From assembly GCF_023242315.1 (NCBI RefSeq), contig NZ_JALLIY010000010.1, forward strand, positions 62,001 to 126,000: a stretch of 64,000 bases of DNA, in the 5' to 3' direction. Below the pieces are notes generated by a model. That model searched no databases, was not told the origin of the DNA, and saw only the letters and a list, made by a program, of their open reading frames with translations. Positions 16,291 to 24,140 of the stretch are shown here, in pieces. This DNA is from Pseudomonas sp. MWU13-2105. Its GTDB lineage: Bacteria > Pseudomonadota > Gammaproteobacteria > Pseudomonadales > Pseudomonadaceae. Both the position numbers and the translations under genes were made by a program. Each line of letters starts with the position of its first letter. The first letter of the stretch is position 1.

Positions 16291-17481
16291 ATGCAAGTAC
16301 TTGAGCGTCGTACCGCGCTGGCGATCCCGCCGCTGTTGCGCCTGGCCTTCCGGCCGTTTTTCCTCGCCGGTGCCGGCCTGGCGCTGCTGGTGGTGCCGCT
16401 CTGGCTGCTGGCCTTGAGCGGTGCCGTGGGCGGCTGGCAACCGGCGGGTGGCTGGCTGGCGTGGCATCGGCATGAATTGCTGTTCGGCTTTGGCCTGGCG
16501 ATTGTCGCCGGCTTTCTGCTGACCGCGGTCCAGACCTGGACCGGCCAGCCCGGTCTCAGCGGCAAGCCGTTGGCGGCGCTGGCCCTGCTCTGGCTGGTGG
16601 CGCGCCTGGCCTGGTTGGCGAATCCGCCCTGGTCGCTATTGGCGCCGCTGGAGCTGGCGTTTCCCCTGGCGGTGGCCGTGCTGATGGGCACCACGCTGTG
16701 GAAGGTCCGGCAGAAACGCAACTACCCGATTGTCCTCCTGTTGCTGTTGCTGGCCGGCGCCGACGGCATGGCGCTTTACGGCCTGCTGCCCGGCCACGAA
16801 GGCTGGCAGCGCCAGGCTGTGCTGACCGGCCTGTGGCTGGTAGCGGCGATGATGGGGTTGATCGGCGGCCGGGTCATTCCGTTTTTCATCCAGCGCGGTC
16901 TGGGCCGGGTCGAGGGCGTTGCCCCCTGGCCCCGGCTCGATCGCCTGTTGCTGGCCGGCTCCGCGCTGGTGGCACTGTTGTATGCCTGCGGGCCCGCGCT
17001 GTTCGCCAGTATCTGGGTCGGCCTGCTGTTCGGCGCACTGGCGCTGGGACATCTGTTACGCCTGTTGCGCTGGCACGACCGTCGACTCTGGCGGGTGCCA
17101 CTGCTGTGGTCGCTGTATCTGGCCTACGGCTGGTTGGCGCTGGCCTGCCTGGGCATGGCGCTGTGGCACTTCGGCGTGCCGCTGAACCCCAGCCTGGCGG
17201 TGCATGGCCTGACGATCGGGGCCATGGCCGGGTTGATCCTGGCGATGATCGCACGGGTCAGTCTCGGGCATACCGGTCGCGCGCTGGAGCCGCCGGCGGG
17301 AATGACCCCGGCGTTTGTCCTGGTCAACCTGGCGTGTTTCAGTCGGGTCGTGCTGGTGCTGTTCCTGCCGTTGGCCGGGTTGTGGCTCGCGGGGCTGTGC
17401 TGGGTCCTGGCGTTTGGGCTGTATGCCTGGAGCTATGCTCCGATGCTGCTGCGGGCCCGGGTCGACGGGCATCCGGGATGA
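16291..17481 (+). CDS. nnrS: NnrS family heme-copper membrane protein
   Basis: A 396-residue integral membrane protein of the NnrS family, with about 12 hydrophobic helices. Family members carry heme and copper and protect cells from NO or nitrosative stress by an unresolved mechanism. The conserved N-terminal PPLLRLAFRPFFLAGAGLAL and the WHRHELLFGFGLAIVAGFLLTAVQTWTG block, with candidate metal-ligand histidines, are visible. The ATG has AAAGGAG upstream. Promoter evidence (sigma-54 plus NorR-type sites) points to direct NO control. Confidence 0.93.
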   Translation: MQVLERRTALAIPPLLRLAFRPFFLAGAGLALLVVPLWLLALSGAVGGWQPAGGWLAWHRHELLFGFGLAIVAGFLLTAVQTWTGQPGLSGKPLAALALLWLVARLAWLANPPWSLLAPLELAFPLAVAVLMGTTLWKVRQKRNYPIVLLLLLLAGADGMALYGLLPGHEGWQRQAVLTGLWLVAAMMGLIGGRVIPFFIQRGLGRVEGVAPWPRLDRLLLAGSALVALLYACGPALFASIWVGLLFGALALGHLLRLLRWHDRRLWRVPLLWSLYLAYGWLALACLGMALWHFGVPLNPSLAVHGLTIGAMAGLILAMIARVSLGHTGRALEPPAGMTPAFVLVNLACFSRVVLVLFLPLAGLWLAGLCWVLAFGLYAWSYAPMLLRARVDGHPG

Positions 17482-17506
17482 GTCGGACGGACAAGGGAGG
17501 TGGACG

Positions 17507-17947
17507 ATGATCTATCCCTGGTTACTGGTCACCCATCTGTTGGCGGCCATCGCTTTTATCGGCACGCTGTTTTTCGAGGTGTGTATCTGGCATGCGGCGC
17601 GCCGGCGGTTGCCCGCCGACACGCAGGCGCCGGCGGACCAGGCCATCGCGGTGCGCTCGCGCAAGGTCCTGCATGGCGTGGTGTTGCTGTTGTACGGCGC
17701 CGGCATCGGCCTGGCCTGGCAGTACCGGGGCGCCTTGAGTCAGCCCCTGGACAGTCGTTTTGCCAGCCTGTTGAGTTTGAAGATCATCCTGGCCCTGAGC
17801 ATCGTCGGGCATTACCTGTTGCTTGCCTACTGGCTGCAACGCTCACGGCTGACGCCGCGCCGGGCTGACTGGATCCGGCGCAGCATCCTCGGGCACATGC
17901 TGTTGATCGTGATCCTGGCCAAGGCCATGTTCTATTGGCAGGGTTGA
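17507..17947 (+). CDS. Small multi-helix membrane protein following nnrS
   Basis: A 146-residue protein with four predicted membrane helices, 25 nt downstream of nnrS with an AGGGAGGTGG ribosome site, so very likely cotranscribed. The N-terminal WLLVTHLLAAIAFIGTLFFEV, with an embedded histidine, resembles CopD/DUF2269-type small membrane proteins seen near denitrification genes. It may bind heme through paired histidines (HLL near residue 9, HGVV near residue 61). The function is not established. Confidence 0.8.
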   Translation: MIYPWLLVTHLLAAIAFIGTLFFEVCIWHAARRRLPADTQAPADQAIAVRSRKVLHGVVLLLYGAGIGLAWQYRGALSQPLDSRFASLLSLKIILALSIVGHYLLLAYWLQRSRLTPRRADWIRRSILGHMLLIVILAKAMFYWQG

Positions 17948-17968
17948 GCCACAGTCCGCTGTACCGGC

Positions 17969-17999
17969 AAAAAAACGCACCCGTCATCTGGCGGGTGCG
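17969..17999 (-). terminator. Intrinsic terminator after dnrN
   Basis: An 8-bp perfect stem (CGCACCCG / CGGGTGCG, loop 8) has seven A residues on its plus-strand left side, which become seven T residues on the minus strand. It ends the leftward dnrN transcript 22 bp after the stop. Confidence 0.85.
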
Positions 18000-18020
18000 G
18001 CTTGGCGTGGCTGCTCGGGG

Positions 18021-18695
18021 TCACTGGGCCGGGTTCAAGGCCTTGACGAAGAGGATGTTGTTTTCCAGGTGGATGTGCTGCATCAGGTCATCGCGAAATT
18101 CCTGCAGCCCGCGATACAGGCCGCGCCAGGTGTTGCAGGCCTCGGCGGGCGGAGTGATGTTGTCGGTCAGCGCCAGCAGGACCTCCAGGGCCGCGCCATG
18201 TTGATCGTGTTCCAGGCGCAGCACCTGGATCGGTGGGGCGGTGTGGCGACCGAGGCCCTGTTGCAGCAGCGGAAAGAGCACCTGTTCCTCCTTGAGCATG
18301 TGCCCTTCGAGTTCCTGCTGCATGTCGTGCAAGTGGTCGGCCAGGCCGTTCGGGCAATTCTCGCGGGCACCGTGCACTTGCTCGACACGACGCGCCAGGC
18401 GGATCAGTTCCGGCAGTTGCTCGCGGTGCCGGGCGTGGTAGCGCTCGAGAATGTGGCTGATCAGCAGCGCATCCGCTTCGTTGCGCCATTCGTGCCGGCT
18501 CGCGCCGCTGTCTTGCAGCTCATTGAGGGCCTCGGCGATCAGCGTCGGGTCGAGCTGTTTGCCCAGGGCCGCCTCGCGCAGGGTCTTCTGCCCGCCGCAA
18601 CAGAAGTCCAGGTTGAAGTGATGGAAAATCCGCGTGGCGCCAGGAATATCGCAGGCCAATTGGCCGAGGCTTTGTTCGAGAAGTGTCTGGCTCAT
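18021..18695 (-). CDS. dnrN: Di-iron Fe-S cluster repair protein (RIC / YtfE / DnrN)
   Basis: A 224-residue member of the RIC family that repairs iron-sulfur clusters damaged by NO. The N-terminal ScdA-type domain has LDFCCGG near residue 32. A hemerythrin-like four-helix bundle follows, with ligands in SHILERYHARHREQ, HMLKEEQVLFP, EHDQHG and MQHIHLENNILF. The ATG at 18695 gives the canonical start MSQTLLEQSLGQLA. It is divergent from norR. A sigma-54 element with two NorR-type sites lies in the shared upstream region, matching NorR control of ytfE-type genes in other bacteria. Confidence 0.93.
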   Translation of the reverse strand: MSQTLLEQSLGQLACDIPGATRIFHHFNLDFCCGGQKTLREAALGKQLDPTLIAEALNELQDSGASRHEWRNEADALLISHILERYHARHREQLPELIRLARRVEQVHGARENCPNGLADHLHDMQQELEGHMLKEEQVLFPLLQQGLGRHTAPPIQVLRLEHDQHGAALEVLLALTDNITPPAEACNTWRGLYRGLQEFRDDLMQHIHLENNILFVKALNPAQ

Positions 18696-18736
18696 CAGGG
18701 TGCCTTCTTTGGGTTTCAGGGGGTTCCCTGGCTTAT

Positions 18737-18752
18737 TGCATTGCGCATGCCA
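18737..18752 (-). promoter_or_regulatory. Sigma-54 promoter of dnrN
   Basis: On the minus strand TGGCATGCGCAATGCA fits TGGCAC-N5-TTGCW with two mismatches and intact GG/GC at 12-bp spacing. The start would be near 18727, giving a 32-nt leader. Confidence 0.65.
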
Positions 18753-18792
18753 TTTGTAACTGATTGAAAATACTGGATTATTTTTTTGTTGT

Positions 18793-18830
18793 GGTGATGA
18801 TGACCCTGATGCGTCAGGGTAAATACAACC
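18793..18830. promoter_or_regulatory. Two NorR-type sites between dnrN and norR
   Basis: GGTGATGATGACC (18793-18805) and GGTAAATACAACC (18818-18830) fit GGT-N7-ACC, with centres 25 bp apart. They overlap a perfect inverted repeat ACCCTGA-N4-TCAGGGT at 18803-18820. They lie 40-80 bp upstream of the dnrN sigma-54 element, and the second abuts the norR ribosome site, so NorR may also repress its own gene. Confidence 0.7.
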
Positions 18831-18849
18831 ATAAGGGGTGATTACTACC

Positions 18850-20379
18850 ATGTTGCGTGAAAGCCTGGCCGCCGACCTGATTGTCGAGCTGCCGAATGCC
18901 GTGCGCCTGCAACGCCTGGTGCAGACCCTGCGCGAGTACTTCAACAGTGGCGCCGTCGGCCTGCTGCGCCTGGATGACGACAGCCTCAGGCCGGTGGCGA
19001 CGGTGGGGCTGGTGCACGAAGCCTTGGGCCGGCGCTTTGTGATTGCCCAGCATCCGCGCCTGGCGGCGATCATGGCGTCGCGCGAGCCGACCTGGTTCGA
19101 GCCCGACAGTCGCTTGCCGGACCCCTACGACGGCCTGCTCGACCACTCGCTCAACGAGCCGCTGGCGGTGCATGACTGCATGGGCGTGAGCCTGTATGTG
19201 GAAGGGCGGGTCTGGGGCGCGATCACCCTCGATGCCTTGCAGCCCGGCACCTTCGACCGCCAGGCGCGGGATGAACTCAAGCGCTGCACCCTGCAGATCG
19301 AGGCGGCCGTGCGGGTCACCCGGCTCGAACAGGAAAACCACAGCCTGCGCTTGTCCCGCAGCGACCCGCGGGACCTGCGGATGCCGGTCGCGGAGGGTGA
19401 GATCCTCGGGCAGAGCGAAGTCCTGCATCAGTTGCTCAACGAGCTGGATGTCCTGGCCGATTCCGAGTTGCCGGTGTTGTTGCTGGGCGAGACCGGGGTC
19501 GGCAAGGAGCTGTTCGCCCGCCGCCTGCATCGCTTGTCGCGGCGCAGTCACAAGCCGCTGATTCAGGTCAACTGCGCCGCCTTGCCCGAGTCCCTGGCCG
19601 AGAGTGAGTTGTTCGGGCATGTCAAAGGGGCGTTTTCCGGGGCCAGCAGTGACCGCGCCGGGCGGTTCGACGCGGCCAACGGCGGCACGCTGTTTCTCGA
19701 TGAGGTCGGCGAACTGCCCTTGAGCGTGCAGGCCAAGTTGTTGCGCACCTTGCAAAACGGCGAGATCCAGCGCCTGGGCGCGGACAAACCGCTGCATGTG
19801 GATGTGCGGATCATCGCCGCGACCAACCGGCATCTGCCAGACAGCATTCGCGAAGGACTGTTTCGCGCCGACCTGTACCACCGGCTGTCGGTATACCCGG
19901 TGCCGATTCCGCCGCTGCGCGAACGCGGCAACGATGTGCTGCTGCTGGCCGGGCATTTTCTCGAACTCAATCGCAGCCGGCTCGGTCTGCGCGGTCTGCG
20001 CCTGTCCCCGGCGGCCGAACGCGCGCTGCTGGCTTACCACTGGCCGGGCAATATCCGCGAGCTCGAACATGTGATCAGCCGCGCCGCGCTTAAGCAGCTC
20101 AGCCGCGGCGGCAGTCGCAGCCTGATCCTTACCCTGGAAGCGGAAATCCTCGATCTCGACAGCAACCTGGGCCGCGCGCCGACAGTCGCTGCGGCGCTTG
20201 CGGACGACGCCGGCGACCTGCCGTTCCAGGCCCTGGGTGACGCCGTCGACGATTGCCAGCGGCAGAAAATCCTCCAGGCCCTGAATCTGGCGGGGAACAA
20301 CTGGGCCAGCGCCGCCCGGCTGCTGGCGGTCGATCCGAGCAACCTGCATAAACTGGCCAGGCGTCTGCGTCTCAAGTAA
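18850..20379 (+). CDS. norR: NO-sensing sigma-54 activator NorR
   Basis: Bacterial enhancer-binding protein, 509 residues. The N-terminal GAF domain keeps the residues that hold the non-heme iron in E. coli NorR: R70, D91, Y93, D94, C110 and D128 in this numbering, within SRLPDPYDGLLDH ... HDCMG ... ITLDAL. The AAA+ domain has Walker A GETGVGKE and the sigma-54 contact loop GAFSGA (serine instead of the usual threonine). The C-terminus is a Fis-type HTH (NWASAARLLAVDPSNLHKLARRLRLK). The ATG at 18850 is preferred over a GTG four codons upstream because AAGGGG precedes it. No hmp or norVW is nearby; likely targets are dnrN and nnrS/dnr. Confidence 0.92.
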   Translation: MLRESLAADLIVELPNAVRLQRLVQTLREYFNSGAVGLLRLDDDSLRPVATVGLVHEALGRRFVIAQHPRLAAIMASREPTWFEPDSRLPDPYDGLLDHSLNEPLAVHDCMGVSLYVEGRVWGAITLDALQPGTFDRQARDELKRCTLQIEAAVRVTRLEQENHSLRLSRSDPRDLRMPVAEGEILGQSEVLHQLLNELDVLADSELPVLLLGETGVGKELFARRLHRLSRRSHKPLIQVNCAALPESLAESELFGHVKGAFSGASSDRAGRFDAANGGTLFLDEVGELPLSVQAKLLRTLQNGEIQRLGADKPLHVDVRIIAATNRHLPDSIREGLFRADLYHRLSVYPVPIPPLRERGNDVLLLAGHFLELNRSRLGLRGLRLSPAAERALLAYHWPGNIRELEHVISRAALKQLSRGGSRSLILTLEAEILDLDSNLGRAPTVAAALADDAGDLPFQALGDAVDDCQRQKILQALNLAGNNWASAARLLAVDPSNLHKLARRLRLK

Positions 20380-20399
20380 GGGGTGATCGACGCCCGCTG

Positions 20400-20413
20400 T
20401 TGATGACGGTCAA
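20400..20413 (+). promoter_or_regulatory. DNR/ANR box before pdxH-moaB-moeA
   Basis: TTGATGACGGTCAA differs from the FNR consensus at one position. It lies 21 bp after the norR stop and 64 bp (centre) before the pdxH-like start, a suitable activator position for this operon. Confidence 0.8.
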
Positions 20414-20470
20414 GGTGTTGGCGCGCGCGGCCTCGCACACTGCGCTCAACCTTTACCGGAGATCACCCGC

Positions 20471-21118
20471 ATGCCTCTTTCCCTGGCCCAGATGCGCCGT
20501 AACTACACCCTGGACGGCCTGCCCGATGCGACGGCGCCGGAGGATCCGCTGCTGCTGTTCCGCCAGTGGATGCAACAGGCCCGCGAGACCGAGCAGGCGC
20601 CGGTCGAGGCCAACAGCATGTGCCTGGCAACGGTCGACGCACAGGGCCGGCCGCATTGTCGGGTACTGTTGCTCAAGGGTTTCAGCGACGCCGGCTTCAC
20701 CTTCTTCGGCCATTACCAGAGCGCCAAGGGCCAGGACCTGGCGGCCAATCCCCATGCCGCGATGACCTTCTTCTGGCCGGGACTGGAGCGCCAGGTGCGG
20801 ATCGAAGGCCAGGTCGCCAGGCTGGATCCGCGGCTGTCCGATGCCTACTTCGACTCGCGTTCCATGGCCAGTCGTCTCGGCGCCTGGGCCTCGCCGCAAA
20901 GCCAGCCCTTGGCCGACCGGGCGCAACTGGAAGCGATGCTGGCGCAAACCACCGGGCGCTTCGCCGAACAAACGCCGCCGCGTCCCGAACACTGGGGCGG
21001 TTATTGCCTGGTCCCGGAACGCCTGGAGTTCTGGCAGGGGCGTGCCGACCGCCTGCACGATCGCCTGGATTATCGGCTGCACGAGGGCACCTGGACGCAC
21101 GGCCGGCTGGCACCCTGA
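20471..21118 (+). CDS. pdxH: Pyridoxamine 5'-phosphate oxidase family protein
   Basis: A 215-residue FMN-binding protein with the full PdxH architecture: LATVDAQGRPHCRVLLLKGF (FMN site), FFGHYQSAKGQDLAANPHAAMTFFW, the SRLGAWASPQSQPL block, and the substrate-side C-terminus RLHDRLDYRLHEGTWTHGRLAP. Residues for PNP/PMP oxidation look intact. Its place in a DNR-boxed operon with moaB and moeA is unusual, because the known reaction consumes O2. It may be a second, anaerobically expressed PdxH; whether another copy exists elsewhere cannot be seen here. Confidence 0.85.
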   Translation: MPLSLAQMRRNYTLDGLPDATAPEDPLLLFRQWMQQARETEQAPVEANSMCLATVDAQGRPHCRVLLLKGFSDAGFTFFGHYQSAKGQDLAANPHAAMTFFWPGLERQVRIEGQVARLDPRLSDAYFDSRSMASRLGAWASPQSQPLADRAQLEAMLAQTTGRFAEQTPPRPEHWGGYCLVPERLEFWQGRADRLHDRLDYRLHEGTWTHGRLAP

Positions 21119-21138
21119 GCCGTGCTGTCCGGTCGAGG

Positions 21139-21154
21139 TACCTCCTTGGAGGAA
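21139..21154 (+). promoter_or_regulatory. NarL-like 7-2-7 site before moaB
   Basis: TACCTCC-TT-GGAGGAA resembles the NarL inverted heptamer pair TACYYMT-N2-AKRRGTA with several mismatches. It lies 63 bp before the moaB start, in the 98-bp gap after pdxH, and could also be a small hairpin. Confidence 0.35.
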
Positions 21155-21216
21155 TAGGTTCACAGGGGATTTCGGTTCAGGCTTGGGCCGATACTCATCT
21201 ACGGGAAGGCTTGGAT

Positions 21217-21771
21217 ATGGCCCATCTGACGCAACGCACTTTCGAACCGCTGAACATCGCCGTGCTGACCATCAGCGATACGCGCACCACGGCCACCGAC
21301 ACCTCGGGGCAGACCCTCAGTGACTTGCTGCAAACCGCCGGGCATGTGCTGATCGACCGCGACCTGGTCAAGGACGATATCTATCAGATCCGCGCCAGAC
21401 TCTCGCACTGGATCGCCGACCCCAAGGTCCAGGTGGTGCTGATGACCGGTGGCACCGGCTTCACCGCGCGTGACAACACGCCGCAAGCGGTGCTGCCGTT
21501 GCTGGACAAGCTGGTGGACGGTTTCGGCGAGTTGTTCCGCCAGGTGTCGCTGGCGGAAATCGGCATGTCCAGCCTGCAGTCACGGGCCCTCGCCGGAATG
21601 AGCAATGGCGTGCTGGTGTGTTGCGTGCCGGGCTCGCCCGGTGCTTGCCGCACCGCCTGGAACAGCATCCTTGTCGAACAGCTGGACAGCCGCACCGGCC
21701 CATGCAATTTCGCGCCACACCTGAAACCGCAGGCGCGGCGAGTGATCGAGGCCTGTGAGGTGCGCTCATGA
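21217..21771 (+). CDS. moaB: Molybdenum cofactor biosynthesis protein MoaB
   Basis: A 184-residue MoaB/MogA family protein that adenylylates molybdopterin before molybdenum insertion. The MPT-binding motifs VVLMTGGTGFTARDNTP and VCCVPGSPGACRTAWNSIL are intact. The ATG at 21217 has GGGAAGG before it and gives the normal N-terminus; the frame is open far upstream inside pdxH, but that stretch has no MoaB homology. It overlaps moeA by ATGA. Together with moeA and the later moaA it supplies Moco for NarG. Confidence 0.93.
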   Translation: MAHLTQRTFEPLNIAVLTISDTRTTATDTSGQTLSDLLQTAGHVLIDRDLVKDDIYQIRARLSHWIADPKVQVVLMTGGTGFTARDNTPQAVLPLLDKLVDGFGELFRQVSLAEIGMSSLQSRALAGMSNGVLVCCVPGSPGACRTAWNSILVEQLDSRTGPCNFAPHLKPQARRVIEACEVRS

Positions 21772-23003
21772 GCGGCCGGGTCTGCGACAGCGGCCACCTG
21801 ACACCGGTGGACCAGGCCATCGAGCATCTGCTCGACCAGGCGCCGCCGCCACCGGAGGTTCAGACGATCGCCCTCGATCAGGCCCTTGGGCGGGTGCTGG
21901 CGCGGGATCTGACGGCGCCGCTGAGCCTGCCCGGTTGGGACAACAGCGCCATGGACGGTTACGCCTGCTGTGCCGCCGACCTGCCGCCGGGAGGTGGCTG
22001 GTTGACCCTGGGCGGGCGGATCGCCGCCGGGCAAGCGGCGGCGGAACCCTTGCTGCCCCGGCAGGCGGCGCGGATCTTTACCGGCGCGCCGTTGCCGCCG
22101 GGGGCCGACACCGTGGTGCCGCAGGAGCATTGCCGGGCCAACGAGGGGTTGGTCTGGTTACCGGCGACGGTGGCCGGCGAGCATGTGCGCAAGGAGGGCG
22201 AGGAGGTCCGTCGCGGCCAGTTGCTGCTCAGCGCCGGCAAGCGTTTGCGCGCCCAGGAACTGGGCTTGCTGGCGGCTGTGGGGATTGCCCGGGTCGAAGT
22301 CTATCGCCCGTTGCGGGTGTGCCTGTTGAGCAGTGGCGACGAGTTGCGCGAGCCGGGCCAGCACCTGGCGCCGGGGCAGATCTACAACAGCAATCGCTAT
22401 TGCCTGTCGGCATTGCTGCGGGGTTGGGGCGTGGAGGTGTATGACTACGGGGTCATGGCCGATGCCTTGGCCGCTAGCCGCGATGCCTTGAGCCTGGCTG
22501 CCTCGGAGTGCGATCTGCTGCTGACCTCGGGCGGTGTCTCGGTGGGCGAGGAGGATCATCTCAAGCAGGCCATCGAGGCACTTGGCAGCCTGGATTTCTG
22601 GCGCCTGGCGATCCAGCCGGGCAAACCGCTGGCCTTTGGCGCAGTGGCCGGCAAGCCGTGGCTCGGCCTGCCGGGCAATCCGTCGGCGGCGCTGATTACC
22701 GCCCTGGTGGTGCTGCGCCCGTTCCTGCTCAGGGCCCAGGGCCTGAGCGAAGTGCTGCCACGGCCACTGGCCCTGCCGGCAGGTTTCGACTGGTTGCAGC
22801 GCAACAAGCGCCGGCAGTATCTGCGAGCCCGGCTGGTGCCCAGGGCCGACGGCCAGGTCTGGGTGGAGCTGCACCCGCAGCAAAGCTCGGCCATGTTGAT
22901 GGCGGCTTGTTGGGCCGACGGCCTGGCGCTGGTCGAGTGCGAACAGCAGGTGCGCAAGCACGACTCGGTCAGCTTCCTGTCCTTCGCCGAGCTGATGCAA
23001 TGA
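21768..23003 (+). CDS. moeA: Molybdopterin molybdotransferase MoeA
   Basis: A 411-residue MoeA that inserts molybdate into adenylylated molybdopterin. Signature blocks are visible: PGWDNSAMDGYA near residue 60, ARIFTGAPLPPGADTVVPQEHC, SSGDELREPGQ, SGGVSVGEEDHLKQ and AIQPGKPLAFGAVAGKPWLGLPGNPSAALIT. Its start overlaps moaB and its stop falls inside a perfect inverted repeat that also contains the next FNR box. It probably duplicates a housekeeping copy, allowing extra Moco supply during nitrate respiration. Confidence 0.95.
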   Translation: MSGRVCDSGHLTPVDQAIEHLLDQAPPPPEVQTIALDQALGRVLARDLTAPLSLPGWDNSAMDGYACCAADLPPGGGWLTLGGRIAAGQAAAEPLLPRQAARIFTGAPLPPGADTVVPQEHCRANEGLVWLPATVAGEHVRKEGEEVRRGQLLLSAGKRLRAQELGLLAAVGIARVEVYRPLRVCLLSSGDELREPGQHLAPGQIYNSNRYCLSALLRGWGVEVYDYGVMADALAASRDALSLAASECDLLLTSGGVSVGEEDHLKQAIEALGSLDFWRLAIQPGKPLAFGAVAGKPWLGLPGNPSAALITALVVLRPFLLRAQGLSEVLPRPLALPAGFDWLQRNKRRQYLRARLVPRADGQVWVELHPQQSSAMLMAACWADGLALVECEQQVRKHDSVSFLSFAELMQ

Positions 23004-23022
23004 CGGCAATTGATTGCCGTCA
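23001..23022 (+). other. Perfect 9-bp inverted repeat at the moeA stop
   Basis: TGACGGCAA-N4-TTGCCGTCA starts at the moeA stop codon. No T tract follows, and it overlaps the FNR box at 23010-23023, so it could act as a weak terminator, as an operator, or both. Confidence 0.4.
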
Positions 23023-23023
23023 A
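23010..23023 (+). promoter_or_regulatory. DNR/ANR box before ubiUVT
   Basis: TTGATTGCCGTCAA differs from the FNR palindrome at one base. Its centre is 118 bp before the ubiU start, leaving room for a promoter with a leader of about 75 nt. Confidence 0.85.
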
Positions 23024-23134
23024 GGCCGTGGCTGCCGGTCTCGCTAGACTGGCAGCGCATTGTCGATCGCCCCGGGCCTGCTGGCGACACGCAGTGCACA
23101 GGGGGCGAGACAAGTTCTTTCATGAGGATTACCC

Positions 23135-24130
23135 ATGCAACTGGTCTGCCCGGCAGGGAACCTGCCTGCGCTGAATGCGGCTGTGCGCCAAGGCGCCGAT
23201 GCCGTCTACGTCGGCTTTCGCGATGACACCAACGCCCGGCACTTCGCCGGCTTGAACATGGACGACAAGCAGTTCGACGCGGCGGTCGCGCATATTCGCC
23301 AGCACCAACGCAAACTCTATGTCGCGGTCAACACCTACCCGCAGCCCGCGGGTTGGGAGCGCTGGCAGCGGGCGGTGGATCGCGCCGCCGACTTGGGCGT
23401 CGACGCGCTGATCGCGGCTGATCCGGGGGTCTTGAGTTATGCCAGCCAGCGTCATCCGCAACTGCCCCTGCACTTGTCGGTGCAGGGCTCGGCGACCCAT
23501 GCCGGCGCGCTGGCGTTCTACGCCCAGCGCTACGACATCCGCCGCGCGGTGTTGCCCAGGGTGCTGTCGTTGGCCCAGGTGCGCCAGGTCGCGGCGAGCA
23601 GTTCGGTACCGATCGAAGTCTTCGGTTTCGGCAGTTTGTGCATCATGGCTGAAGGGCGCTGCCACCTGTCTTCCTACATTACCGGCGAATCGCCGAACCT
23701 GTGCGGGGTTTGTTCGCCGGCCAAGGCGGTGCGCTGGAGCGAGGACGCCGAGGGCTTGAGCGCACGCCTGAGCGAAGTCCTGATTGATCGCTACAGCGCC
23801 GATGAACCGGCCGGCTATCCGACCTTGTGCAAGGGGCGCTTCCTGGTCGAGGGCAAGCGCTTCCATGCCCTGGAGGAACCCACCAGCCTCGATACCCTGG
23901 ACCTGCTGCCGGAGCTCGCGGCAATCGGTGTCGCCGCGGTGAAGATCGAGGGCCGCCAGCGCAGCCCGGCGTATGTCGAGCAGGTCACCCGGGTCTGGCG
24001 CGCCGCGCTGGATGCCTATCGCGCCCAGCCCCACAGCTTTGCGGTCAGGGACCAGTGGCGCCAGGCGCTGGCCGGTTTGTCCGAAGGCAGCCAGACCACC
24101 CTGGGTGCTTATCATCGAGCCTGGCAATGA
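23135..24130 (+). CDS. ubiU: O2-independent ubiquinone hydroxylation protein UbiU
   Basis: U32-family protein, 331 residues, partner of UbiV in the anaerobic hydroxylation of ubiquinone precursors. Four cluster-binding cysteines fall at C169, C176, C193 and C232, the same numbers reported for E. coli UbiU, in GSLCIMAEGRC, LCGVC and PTLCKGR. It begins MQLVCPAGNLPALNAAVRQGADAVYVG, the usual U32 start. The FNR box upstream fits expression when the O2-dependent UbiI/H/F enzymes cannot work. It was long annotated as a collagenase-like peptidase (yhbU). Confidence 0.94.
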   Translation: MQLVCPAGNLPALNAAVRQGADAVYVGFRDDTNARHFAGLNMDDKQFDAAVAHIRQHQRKLYVAVNTYPQPAGWERWQRAVDRAADLGVDALIAADPGVLSYASQRHPQLPLHLSVQGSATHAGALAFYAQRYDIRRAVLPRVLSLAQVRQVAASSSVPIEVFGFGSLCIMAEGRCHLSSYITGESPNLCGVCSPAKAVRWSEDAEGLSARLSEVLIDRYSADEPAGYPTLCKGRFLVEGKRFHALEEPTSLDTLDLLPELAAIGVAAVKIEGRQRSPAYVEQVTRVWRAALDAYRAQPHSFAVRDQWRQALAGLSEGSQTTLGAYHRAWQ

Positions 24131-24140
24131 GGGACTGGAA

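Noticed and set aside
18838..18849. GTG start for norR four codons upstream
   Set aside because: No ribosome site before it. AAGGGG precedes the ATG at 18850, and family starts agree.
18814..20349. Long open frame on the minus strand across norR (about 510 codons)
   Set aside because: Antisense shadow of a GC-rich gene. The plus-strand frame encodes a complete NorR with all domains.
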